Part shown: piece after piece, positions 56,828-64,000 of the stretch
Layout of the letters: each line of letters begins with the position of its first letter
Position numbering within the stretch: the stretch's first letter is position 1
Assembly (NCBI RefSeq): GCF_018555685.1
Contig: NZ_JAFLWW010000008.1
Span: 161,270 to 225,269 of the forward strand
DNA length: 64,000 nt
Origin: Aminobacter anthyllidis
GTDB taxonomy: Bacteria > Pseudomonadota > Alphaproteobacteria > Rhizobiales > Rhizobiaceae
Reading direction: 5' to 3'
Position numbers and translations under genes: made by a program
Notes under the pieces: model-generated
Seen by the model: only the letters and a program-made list of their open reading frames with translations
The model's database searches: none
What the model was told of the DNA's origin: nothing

Positions 56828-58873
56828 TCAGCCCAGCATGTGCTGCATGACGTCGGCCGATCCGGAATCGGCGGCTTGCGGTGTGATGTTGGTGCCTTGG
56901 GAAGCGTCGCCGGTGTCGTCGCCATTGCCGTCATCGAGGAAAGCTACCGCTTCGTTGACGAGCGTGTCCGGATCCTGCCCGCCCAAATCCGGCTCGCTCG
57001 ACACGAGGTTGGCCTGGATCAGGATCTCGTCGGAGTAGCTGTCGCCGCCGACATAGATCTTTGACGCGCCGTCGACGTCGACGATGGTGGCGTCGTTGAC
57101 CAACTGGTTGCCGCCGGTTGTGATCGTCCATTCCGCATCGGGATTGGCGACCATCTGGTTCATGGCAAGCGCCACCTGGTCGCTGTCGCCTACCACGGTG
57201 GTCTGCTTGATGTACTGCAGATTGTAGATGTCGCCGGAGATGTAGAGCACGCGCAGCACGCCGATGCCGGCGAATGCGGCGTCCTGCAGGATCGAGTTCG
57301 GCAACTCCTTGTTGCCGGCCGCGAGGTCGGCTGCTGCCGTGTCGTAGCCATCGGGCAGCGGCTCGCAGGTGCCCGCGCCGACATTGACGATGCTCGCCTG
57401 GTTCCACAGCAGGTTTTCGCCCGTCGAGGCGGAGCCTTCGCCCGTCGTCTCGAAGCCGTCGACGGCGCCGATCATATCGTTGTCGAGCAGCAGGTTGAGC
57501 TGGCAGATGATGCTGGCGTCGTAGACGTTGCCACCGACAATGATGAGGTCGTAGTAGCTGCCGAGCTCGTACAGGCTGAGGCCGTTGAAGGCGGTGTTGT
57601 CGCCGGTCGAAACGACGGACTGAACGCCCGACGAGGAAGCGATGACGACGTCATTGTCCATGACGAACGCGTATTGCTCGATCCAGTTCATCATGAGCAG
57701 GTCGCCCGAAATCTCGGTGACCACGTAGTAGGCAGGGAAACCTGCAGGTGGAGGCGCGGCCTCGCCGCCGGTGTCGGCGGAGGGGTCGATGTGCTTGAAC
57801 ATCGCTATGTTGAAGCTCTGGTTTTCACCACCCGGATCGAACGGCCAGCCGCCCACCGCCGCGCCGACGCTGTCGACATCGCAGGTGCCGTTGATCTGGA
57901 CGATCGCGTTCAACGAGAAGTGGTCGCCCATGACGGCTATGACCTCGGCCGAGACCCACTCGTTGACCACGACGGCGTTGTTGATGACGGAGTTGCCGCC
58001 TGTGCTGATCTCGACGCGCGGGTTCACCGTGCCGTCGCCCCAGCCGTCCATGAAGTCGGCGGAATCAGGAGGTGTGTCCATGTCGAGCGGACCGTCCGGT
58101 CCAGCTACGTCCTCCTCGTCGTCCTGTTCCTTCAGGAAGTTGACGTAGTCCTCCATCTTGGGAACATCGGCCTCGTCGACCAGCTGGCCGTTGAGGTATG
58201 TGCCTTCGATGGTCTCGCTCTTCACGGTAAAGACGTCGGCGTGGCCGTGGTCGGCAGCATCGAATGCGTCGAACCGGTCCACGGCGGTGGTCACGAAAGT
58301 CGCCATCTCCTCGGTCGTGCCTGGAAGTGTCAGGTCGTCGATCGGCGACAAGTCGGCCGCTGCCTGTTGCAACTCGTCCAGCGCGCTGTTGTCCGGCGCT
58401 GCCGGAGTGAACTTCAAGCCGCTGCCGCCGAAGCCGACATAGTCGTCGTCGGAGAGCTGGATGTCCTGAATGATGATGGCGGCCAGATCGCCTGGCGGGT
58501 CGATATCAGGCAGGACGACGCCGCCCGACCCGACCGTCGTGCCATCGGGAAGACGGGTGAAATCGTGCAGGAATGGCCCGTCGGGGACCGGTACATCAGG
58601 AGGAGTGAAGGCAACCTTCGACCAGACGGTGACCTGCTCGATCTCGGGCCGCATCGCCAGATACGGCACATGCGGATCAAAATCCTTGAGGGTGTGAGAG
58701 GCGTCGACCTTGATGGCGACGGTTTGCGGGTCCGGAAGCTGCTCTTCGGCCTGTTGGGTCGCCTTGAACCCATCATAGGCCTGCTTCTGACGTGCTGCCT
58801 CGACATTCATATCGAAGAGCCCGACGAAGTGGGCTATCGCGTCAGAGACCTTGTCCAAGTAAACGGAATTCAT
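56828..58873 (-). CDS. Large acidic repeat protein, probable type I secretion substrate
   Basis: A 681-residue acidic protein without signal peptide, directly upstream of the exporter genes. From about residue 285 two motifs alternate five times. Motif A (TGxNxxxNxAxxV; e.g. STGGNSVINNAVVV at 290, STGDNTAFNGLSLY at 422, STGENLLWNQASIV at 483, TTGGNQLVNDATIV at 585) and motif B (GGxxYxxxxIxQxNxxxDNDxV; starts near 309, 382, 441, 540, 604). No nonapeptide RTX repeats are seen. An exported beta-solenoid- or adhesin-like architecture is inferred. The family is not one I can name. Confidence 0.75.
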   Translation of the reverse strand: MNSVYLDKVSDAIAHFVGLFDMNVEAARQKQAYDGFKATQQAEEQLPDPQTVAIKVDASHTLKDFDPHVPYLAMRPEIEQVTVWSKVAFTPPDVPVPDGPFLHDFTRLPDGTTVGSGGVVLPDIDPPGDLAAIIIQDIQLSDDDYVGFGGSGLKFTPAAPDNSALDELQQAAADLSPIDDLTLPGTTEEMATFVTTAVDRFDAFDAADHGHADVFTVKSETIEGTYLNGQLVDEADVPKMEDYVNFLKEQDDEEDVAGPDGPLDMDTPPDSADFMDGWGDGTVNPRVEISTGGNSVINNAVVVNEWVSAEVIAVMGDHFSLNAIVQINGTCDVDSVGAAVGGWPFDPGGENQSFNIAMFKHIDPSADTGGEAAPPPAGFPAYYVVTEISGDLLMMNWIEQYAFVMDNDVVIASSSGVQSVVSTGDNTAFNGLSLYELGSYYDLIIVGGNVYDASIICQLNLLLDNDMIGAVDGFETTGEGSASTGENLLWNQASIVNVGAGTCEPLPDGYDTAAADLAAGNKELPNSILQDAAFAGIGVLRVLYISGDIYNLQYIKQTTVVGDSDQVALAMNQMVANPDAEWTITTGGNQLVNDATIVDVDGASKIYVGGDSYSDEILIQANLVSSEPDLGGQDPDTLVNEAVAFLDDGNGDDTGDASQGTNITPQAADSGSADVMQHMLG

Positions 58874-58940
58874 CTGCCTAGCCTCCGCCCCTTTGTGAAC
58901 GGAGCAGCAGCGCCTAGGCGCTGCCGCCGGTCACGTTTGA

Positions 58941-58968
58941 GGACTGCGCGGAAAACTCCGCGCAGTCC
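58941..58968 (-). terminator. Hairpin between the two repeat-protein genes
   Basis: GGACTGCGCGGA (58941-58952), loop AAAC, TCCGCGCAGTCC (58957-58968): a perfect 12-bp stem in the 142-nt gap between the gene at 59016 and the gene ending at 58873. The flanking GTTTCGTTT lies on the plus-strand side. It is a likely transcriptional or processing signal after the upstream gene. Confidence 0.65.
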
Positions 58969-59015
58969 GTTTCGTTTGGCTGTTGGTCGCAAATCATTCG
59001 ACCGGCGCCAGGCGA

Positions 59016-60821
59016 TCAGGCGTTGTCGTCTTCGCCTGTCAGCGTCTCGGTGAAGTTGCCGCCGACAACGGTCATGTCGACCGTATTGCCTTGCAGGTTG
59101 GCACCCATCACGATCTGCTGGTTGAAAGCGCTGGTGTCGATGATGGCGTCGGCGCTGGCGAAGCTTTCACCAGTGACATAGCCGTCGTCGGAATTGCCCG
59201 AGCCCCAGTTGCCGCCCGCGCCACCTGCGCCACCGGCTCCACCAGTTGCTGCGCCGACCGTGCCGCCGCCGCCGCCGCCGCCGCTCCAGGCGGCGCCGCC
59301 AGTGGCGTTGCCGCCAGTGCCGTCAGCCCAGGCTCCGCTCAGTGCGTTGCCGCCGTCGCCGTCGCCATAAGCCCAGGCGCTGCCGCTCGTGCTTGCGCCG
59401 CCAGTTGCCGCGCCTGCGGTAGCCGAACCACCGGTCCCTGCGCCGCCGCCGCCGCCGCCGCCGCCGCTGCCTTCGCCGCTGCCGTCACCGTCGCCGTAGC
59501 CGACGCCTGCGCCGAGGCCGAAGCCGAGAGCATTGCCAGTATCGCCATTGGCATCGCCGGCGTTCGCCTTGGCGTCGCCGCTGTCGGCGTCGGCGTTGCC
59601 GGAATCCGCGTCGCCGCCGCTGCCGGTGTCGGACTTGGCATTGCCGCCGTCACCCTTGGCGTCGCCGCCTTCACCGAAGTTCAGGATCGGAAGGATCGGC
59701 ACGAATGCGTCGATGCCGTCGCCGCCGTCACCCTTGGCGTCGCCGCCTTCGGTATCGCCATTGTCGCCACCGTTGCCAGCATCGGCCTTGCCGGAATCTG
59801 CATCGGCATCGCCGCTGTCGGCCTTGGCATTGCCGCCATCGCCCTTGGCATCGCCCGAGTCAGCTTCTCCTGCGCCGAGACCAAGTCCAGCTCCGAGACC
59901 GAGGCCGAGGCCGAGACCGAGACCGGTGCCGCCGTCGCCACCGCGACCGCCGTCGCCCTTGCCGCCGTCAGCGTCGGTGTCGGCGCTGCCGCCCTTGCTG
60001 TCGCCGCCTTCAGCCTTGGTGTCGCCCTTGGCGTCGCCACCCAAGGCTGCGCTGAGCGCCAGGCCACCTTCGCCCTTACCGCCATCGGCTTCGCCGCCCT
60101 TGGCATCGCCGGAGTCGCCGCCATCGGCTTCGCCAGCCTTGGCGTCGCCGCCGCCGCCGCCGCCGCCATCGGCATTGATGCCTTCTTCAGCGGATGCATG
60201 GCCGCCCTTGGCGTCGAACTCTTGCTTGAAGTCGCCGTCGTTCTTGACGGTAGCTTCTTCAAGCTTGTCGTTGTCGACCATGTCGGCGGTCTGGGTGATG
60301 ACGAATGCGTTGCTGTTGGCGCCCATCGCGCCGGTCAAGACGTCCTTGAAGCTGATGTCGTCGCCCGGATTGTAGTTGACGTCGCCGTCCTTGCTGAAGA
60401 GCACGTCGCCCTTAACGTTGCCGTCGATGTCGGCGAAATCATTGTCTTCCTTGTAGTCGCCGAGACGGCCGTCGAGCTCGACATCAACGTCGACGTCTAC
60501 CTCGACCTTGGTCTCGTTCTTGTTCTCGTTGGTGTTCTCGTTCTTGGATTCGTTCTTGTTCTCGTTGTCGTTGTTGTTCTCGGACTCGTTCTTGTTTTCG
60601 TTCTCGTTCTTGGATTCGTTCTCGTTTTCGTTCTTGGATTCGTTCTCGTTCTTATTCTCGGACTCGTTTTCGTTCTTGTTCTCGTTGTCGGACTCGTTTT
60701 CGTTCTTGTTTTCGTTTTCGTTCTTGTTTTCGTTCTCGCTGTCGCCGCCCAAATCAATGTCGTTGCCGACGAATTGCAGGCCAAACGCGTTGAGATTGTT
60801 GCTGTTACGATCAGATGACAT
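59016..60821 (-). CDS. Low-complexity acidic protein with Asn/Glu and Gly/Asp tracts, probable secreted protein
   Basis: A 601-residue protein (start MSSDRNSNNLNAFGLQFVGN at 60821 behind a GAGGA site; an ATG at 60872 would add 17 residues). Residues 28-104 are an Asn/Glu/Lys tract (ENENKNENESKN and variants). A Val/Asp run (VEVDVDVDVELDG) follows. Residues about 168-186 hold one copy of the motif B of the neighbouring protein (NAFVITQTADMVDNDKL). From about 216 to 545 is a Gly/Asp/Ala/Lys tract (GGDAKGDGGNAKADSGDADA). The C-terminus (SFASADAIIDTSAFNQQIVM) is more complex. No Sec signal peptide was seen. It is probably another cargo of the exporter. Confidence 0.75.
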   Translation of the reverse strand: MSSDRNSNNLNAFGLQFVGNDIDLGGDSENENKNENENKNENESDNENKNENESENKNENESKNENENESKNENENKNESENNNDNENKNESKNENTNENKNETKVEVDVDVDVELDGRLGDYKEDNDFADIDGNVKGDVLFSKDGDVNYNPGDDISFKDVLTGAMGANSNAFVITQTADMVDNDKLEEATVKNDGDFKQEFDAKGGHASAEEGINADGGGGGGGDAKAGEADGGDSGDAKGGEADGGKGEGGLALSAALGGDAKGDTKAEGGDSKGGSADTDADGGKGDGGRGGDGGTGLGLGLGLGLGAGLGLGAGEADSGDAKGDGGNAKADSGDADADSGKADAGNGGDNGDTEGGDAKGDGGDGIDAFVPILPILNFGEGGDAKGDGGNAKSDTGSGGDADSGNADADSGDAKANAGDANGDTGNALGFGLGAGVGYGDGDGSGEGSGGGGGGGGAGTGGSATAGAATGGASTSGSAWAYGDGDGGNALSGAWADGTGGNATGGAAWSGGGGGGGTVGAATGGAGGAGGAGGNWGSGNSDDGYVTGESFASADAIIDTSAFNQQIVMGANLQGNTVDMTVVGGNFTETLTGEDDNA

Positions 60822-61537
60822 CGTATTGTCCTCGGTTGGGACCGCAGTCACTTGACCGTTCTCATCTTTCACACGGTCTTGGGTTCACGCGGTCGGTTGA
60901 GTTTTCGATGGAGAAACGATGGGTCGCCTGGCTGAGGGGACTGATAGCCGGGTACCCTGAACTCAGTTCTGGATGGCTGAAGACCTCCCCGTTGTTGGCG
61001 GGGTGGGGGGCTCGGATTCTCACAATGTCGTGAACGCGAGGCCGCTACAGATGGCCAAAATTGCGACTGATTGCTGAATCTCAAGCACCCACGCCCATGT
61101 TGCTTGAACCAACAAAGTTTGTGGCCGTGACCCGGAAATTGTAAGCTGACAGTTCGCGCTAGGCTGTTTGGGTCAGCATGCCAAGAAGTCGCGGCGCTGA
61201 TCTAGCTATTGCAGCCGATGATCGGTCAGAAATATTGACCTCTTGCCACAAATCTACAATTGCGAGTCATTTTCAGGAGAATTGCCCAAGTTCCGGCTGC
61301 TTGCATCGGGCAAAAGGCGATGCCGATGATCGTATGGTTGGGCTAGCCGAAATAGGCCGAAGGGCTAGCTCGCTTGAGCGTCGAATTGTCCGGAAGGGCT
61401 ATGCCGGGGCATTCGCTAGCTCATCTTGCATATACCGAACCGTTAACAAGCGGTATATGGTATCTAAACAATGGTCCCCAATGGCGGCAACTGGGGGAAA
61501 AAAGACGCGCATTTGTGAACATTGGGTGGGTGAACTC
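60822..61537. other. Long divergent intergenic region with a strong palindrome
   Basis: About 716 nt between the low-complexity protein gene and the LuxR-type gene. No credible gene was seen, although the LuxR frame stays open to 61178. The A/T content rises toward the right. It contains the 9-bp inverted repeat at 61429-61459 and a CCCCG-N7-CGGGG hairpin near 60987-61005. It probably includes the promoters of both divergent genes and an untranslated leader. Confidence 0.5.
61429..61459. promoter_or_regulatory. Palindrome upstream of the LuxR-type gene
   Basis: CATATACCG (61429-61437), 13-nt spacer, CGGTATATG (61451-61459): a perfect 9-bp inverted repeat ending 78 nt before the start of the LuxR-type gene. 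Position suits an autoregulatory or lux-box-like operator, or a site for another regulator. The spacer contains GTTAAC. Confidence 0.5.
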
Positions 61538-62344
61538 ATGTACCGAGTGGCAATTCCCAGCGCACGCCGCGCTAACGGAGCGGATGGCTCCGCTCAGAAA
61601 ACCTGCAAGACGTTGCTGATCGTTGCTCCGGCCGACTTCGTGTCGGAGAGCCTTATCTTTGCGATCGAACGCGAATTCCACTGGATCACCGTCGATCAGG
61701 TGCCGACGCTCGCTGATGCCTGCGTGGGCTTCGATGCTCCTGTGTCGCTGATCCTGGTGGAGGCCAAGCAGCTGCCCCAGGTCGCGGCCCAATCCGAACG
61801 GCTGGCGCTTCTGCATCCGTCGGCGCAGATCATGCTGATCCAGGAAGACGGGCGGCAGGAGGTTTCGATCCGCGACGTGGTCACGGCGCGCAATGTGCGC
61901 GGCGTTCTGCCGATGAATCTCAAGCTCGACGTATGGCTGTCAGTTGTCCGCCTGGTCTTGCGCGGCGGCGAGTATTTTCCGTTGTCACTGTTCGAGCCGA
62001 TCATCGAAAGGCGGCGCGCCGGCGCTACCGGGCCTGCCGTCAGTTTCGACGCGCCATCGAAGGCACAAGTCCCACAGGACAATGAGGTGGACGACTTCGA
62101 CGAACTCACGGAGCGCGAATTGCAGATTCTGGCCATGGTCGCCCGCGGCCTGCAGAACAAGCTGATCGCCGCAGCACTCGGCCTTTCCGAGCACACGGTG
62201 AAGATCCATCTGCACAACATCATCACCAAGCTCGGCGCCCACAACCGCACCGAGGCCGCCGCAGTCTATCACAAGCGGCGGGAAAGCGGCGAACGACGCG
62301 TTGGCGATGTCGCCGTGCTTCATGCGCAGCAAACGTTGTCATGA
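61538..62344 (+). CDS. LuxR/FixJ-type regulator with a degenerate receiver domain
   Basis: A 268-residue regulator. The ATG at 61538 (MYRVAIPSARRANGADGSAQ) follows a GGGTGGG site; in-frame starts upstream to 61178 give low-quality sequence. Residues about 25-145 resemble a response-regulator receiver (TLLIVAPADFVSESLIFAIE; VSLILVEAKQLPQ), but the phosphorylatable Asp is replaced by Glu75, and the conserved Lys is not recognised near VLPMNLKLDV. The C-terminal LuxR helix-turn-helix is LTERELQILAMVARGLQNKL plus GLSEHTVKIHLHNIITKLGA (about 190-235). It probably controls the neighbouring secretion genes. Confidence 0.85.
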   Translation: MYRVAIPSARRANGADGSAQKTCKTLLIVAPADFVSESLIFAIEREFHWITVDQVPTLADACVGFDAPVSLILVEAKQLPQVAAQSERLALLHPSAQIMLIQEDGRQEVSIRDVVTARNVRGVLPMNLKLDVWLSVVRLVLRGGEYFPLSLFEPIIERRRAGATGPAVSFDAPSKAQVPQDNEVDDFDELTERELQILAMVARGLQNKLIAAALGLSEHTVKIHLHNIITKLGAHNRTEAAAVYHKRRESGERRVGDVAVLHAQQTLS

Positions 62345-62351
62345 GAGCAAG

Positions 62352-62834
62352 ATGCCGCGTTTCCAGGACGTGCTGCTTACCGTTGGCCAGCTCAACTACA
62401 CCTGGACCAACACCGAGAGCCTGCTCATCTACCTGATCGCCGGTCTTGCCAAGGTCGACAAGGAAACGGCGATCATCATCTTCCTGACGTTGAACACGAC
62501 GCGCGCGCGCCTCGACCTCGTCGAGCGGCTCGCCAAGATGGCGAAGACACCGCAGGCCTGCCGGGACGCCGTGCTTTCGGTTGCCGATCAGCTGACGCAC
62601 CAGGGCAAGCTGCGAAACAAATACAGCCATTGCATCTATTCGTTCGACGAGACCGGCACGCGCGCAAGCACCCAGCTGATGCGTATCTTCGACAGCAAGG
62701 ACAGCGTTCGCTACGGCAAGAACGAGGAACTCGACGACAACGAGATGCATCGCATCTCGGCCTCGATCGAGGCGATCAGGGACATCAACCGGCAGATATG
62801 GAAGATCGTCGAGGACAATTCGTTTCCGCACTGA
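62352..62834 (+). CDS. Conserved hypothetical protein next to the LuxR-type regulator
   Basis: A 160-residue cytoplasmic, helix-rich protein (MPRFQDVLLTVGQLNYTWTN at the ATG, 62352, GAGAG site). It starts 7 nt after the regulator stop, so the two are co-transcribed. Conserved-looking segments are TLNTTRARLDLVERLAKMAK and LTHQGKLRNKYSHCIYSFDE. No signal peptide, membrane segment or named domain was recognised. No function is claimed. Confidence 0.7.
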   Translation: MPRFQDVLLTVGQLNYTWTNTESLLIYLIAGLAKVDKETAIIIFLTLNTTRARLDLVERLAKMAKTPQACRDAVLSVADQLTHQGKLRNKYSHCIYSFDETGTRASTQLMRIFDSKDSVRYGKNEELDDNEMHRISASIEAIRDINRQIWKIVEDNSFPH

Positions 62835-62849
62835 GCGGACCGAGTAACC

Positions 62850-63407
62850 TCAGGCACCGATACGCGTCCACCTGCCGCTTTCCGACTGCGACTGCCGCGC
62901 AAAGTAGCGGTAGGGTGTGCTCTTCCAGTTCCTGATGGCGCCAGTACGGTTGTCCAGGATGAGATCTCCGCTGTCGGTGCGCACCGTCAGCACCGTGTGT
63001 CCGGTGCCGCCATAGGTGGCGACGGTCAACAGCAGTGTAGAGGCCGGCCAGCCAAGCTTGCGCAACTCGTTCTTCTTGAGAATGGCGATGTCTTCGCAAT
63101 CGCCCACCGATGTCGGCAGCCGCCAGTCGTCGTCACGTCCTGTTGTGGCGATGTCTTCGCGCTGCTGGATGCGCTGGTTGACGGAGGCATTGACCCTCTT
63201 GAGGTCGCGCATGCGCGCTTCGGTCAGCGCCATTACCTTGGTCTTGCCGGCGGTGCTGCATAGTCCCGGTTGTCTAGCGCAAAAGGTGTTTGCCGCCGGC
63301 GGGGCAAAGGCATAGCCGACGGTACTCATGCTTGATCCTGAGGTGGCAGACTGGCTGCAGCCAGCCGAAAGCAAGGCGATCGCAACGAGCGCCGCGAACT
63401 TCTGCAT
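62850..63407 (-). CDS. LapG-like transglutaminase-fold cysteine protease, lipoprotein
   Basis: A 185-residue periplasmic protein of the bacterial transglutaminase-like cysteine proteinase class (BTLCP, PF06035, as I recall). The catalytic triad is Cys104 (VGDCEDIAILKKNELRKLGW), His137 (GGTGHTVLTV) and Asp152 (DLILDNRTG). The signal peptide carries a lipobox (LLSAGC, Cys17), so it is probably an outer-membrane or inner-membrane lipoprotein, unlike soluble Pseudomonas LapG. LapG trims a type I-secreted adhesin. Location beside the secretion cluster supports a similar job. It is divergent from the gene at 63594. Confidence 0.85.
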   Translation of the reverse strand: MQKFAALVAIALLSAGCSQSATSGSSMSTVGYAFAPPAANTFCARQPGLCSTAGKTKVMALTEARMRDLKRVNASVNQRIQQREDIATTGRDDDWRLPTSVGDCEDIAILKKNELRKLGWPASTLLLTVATYGGTGHTVLTVRTDSGDLILDNRTGAIRNWKSTPYRYFARQSQSESGRWTRIGA

Positions 63408-63593
63408 GTGCTGTTCCCCCTCTCAATGGGTACTAGCAGACAGCATATTAGAGCTAGATAAATCAACCCATGCGGGCGGGCTTTGCACCGATTTCAAAAG
63501 GGCGTATGCTTAACAAAGTGTTTCCGATGATCGGAACACGTGATCATAGCGCCAGTTTGGGGACGGGCGCATTTTTTCCCTCAGGAGGAAGAA

Positions 63594-64000
63594 ATGACTA
63601 CGTACCCAACCTGCGTGCGCAGGATTCACACGATTCTGCTGGTTTCCTCGGCTCTTGCGGCAGTCAGCTTTGTTTTCCCCGCTTCAGCTCAGAGCAACGT
63701 GCGGCCACGCATGGCGGCCGCGCAATGCCAGCCACTCTCCCAAAGCAACTATGAAATGTGCTGCATCGCGCTCAATCGCAGCAGCATCATGTCGGCTGAC
63801 GAATTGGCACAATGCCCACCACTGACCACGTCGCTGATCGCGGCCGTCTTGGCCGGCAGCGAAAATGACGGCGATGACGGCGGCACCGGAAGCGACGGTG
63901 ACGGCGACGGCGATGGTGACGGTGATGGTGACGGCGATGGCGACGGTGACGGCGACGGCGATGGCGACGGCGACGGTGATGGCGACGGCGATGGCGACGG
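63594..64000 (+). CDS. Exported protein with an Asp-Gly dipeptide repeat (3' end outside window)
   Basis: An open frame from the ATG at 63594, behind a strong AGGAGGAAGAA ribosome-binding site, runs off the right edge (about 135 codons visible). A Sec-type signal peptide is apparent (VRRIHTILLVSSALAAVSFV, cleavage near SAQS). A short Cys-containing segment follows (QCQPLSQSNYEMCCIALNRS, LAQCPPL). From about residue 93 the sequence becomes nearly pure Asp-Gly dipeptides after SENDGDDGGTGSD. The repeat is a 6-bp GAYGGY unit at DNA level. The Asp-rich tail may bind calcium. Its total length cannot be seen. Confidence 0.8.
   Translation, partial: MTTYPTCVRRIHTILLVSSALAAVSFVFPASAQSNVRPRMAAAQCQPLSQSNYEMCCIALNRSSIMSADELAQCPPLTTSLIAAVLAGSENDGDDGGTGSDGDGDGDGDGDGDGDGDGDGDGDGDGDGDGDGDGD

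Noticed and set aside
59016..60872. Low-complexity region as non-coding or assembly artefact
   Set aside because: The frame is open throughout about 1.8 kb, has a GAGGA site before 60821, and the non-repetitive ends and the motif shared with its neighbour support a real gene; tract length could still be affected by assembly.
61178..61537. Longer N-terminus for the LuxR-type regulator
   Set aside because: The open frame persists but the translation has no receiver-like character and a ribosome-binding site precedes 61538.
63890..64000. Possible CRISPR or non-coding microsatellite
   Set aside because: Units are 6 bp, adjacent without spacers and in frame with a well-started gene, so this is a coding Asp-Gly tract.

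Overview
The window looks like a chromosomal segment from a GC-rich alphaproteobacterium of the order Rhizobiales, most likely Phyllobacteriaceae (Mesorhizobium or Aminobacter type). This rests on the rhizobial flagellar gene order with the visN/visR master regulators, a gbpR-chvE-gguABC sugar locus, moc (rhizopine) and iol (inositol) catabolism genes, and palindromic CCCTCCCC-type intergenic repeats. No tRNA, rRNA, CRISPR array, transposase or prophage gene was seen.

Layout. (1) 1-12839: flagellar region. A leftward operon (DUF1217 gene, flgF, fliI, a membrane protein, flgB, flgC, fliE, flgG, flgA running off the left edge) diverges from a rightward operon (motA, fliM, fliN, fliG, flhB, orf147). 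The LuxR-type regulators visN and visR converge on the latter. (2) 13248-25670: a TMEM43-like membrane protein, then an apparent polyamine or acyl-amine utilisation module: an acetylpolyamine amidohydrolase-like deacetylase, a TetR regulator, a YtcJ-type amidohydrolase, a complete spermidine/putrescine-type ABC importer with two tandem binding proteins, and two tandem NylB-like serine hydrolases. (3) 25779-34316: the gbpR regulator, the chvE-gguA-gguB sugar importer, gguC, a sugar dehydrogenase-like SDR and an aldose 1-epimerase. (4) 34392-51267: mocDEF (rhizopine demethylase components) divergent from a LacI regulator, followed by a TIM-barrel isomerase-like gene, a MocB-like importer (three genes) and iolG, iolC(J), iolD, iolE, a small membrane protein, iolB and a PanB-like paralogue. 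Imported inositol or rhizopine would be demethylated by MocDEF where needed, oxidised by IolG, dehydrated by IolE, ring-opened by IolD, isomerised by IolB and phosphorylated/cleaved by IolC. (5) 51305-64000: a type I secretion locus. It holds a GNAT-TPR protein, a HlyD-type adaptor, an ABC exporter with an unusual proline/glycine-rich extension, two large acidic repeat proteins, a LuxR-type regulator with a degenerate receiver, a LapG-like transglutaminase-fold lipoprotein protease, and a Sec-exported protein carrying an Asp-Gly dipeptide tract that runs off the right edge.

The best candidate for an undescribed system is region 5: exporter, acyltransferase-like protein, low-complexity substrates and periplasmic protease together. 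The acyl-polyamine module (region 2) and the PanB-like protein of the inositol operon come next. All functions are inferred from reading the translated sequence; no database search was run.
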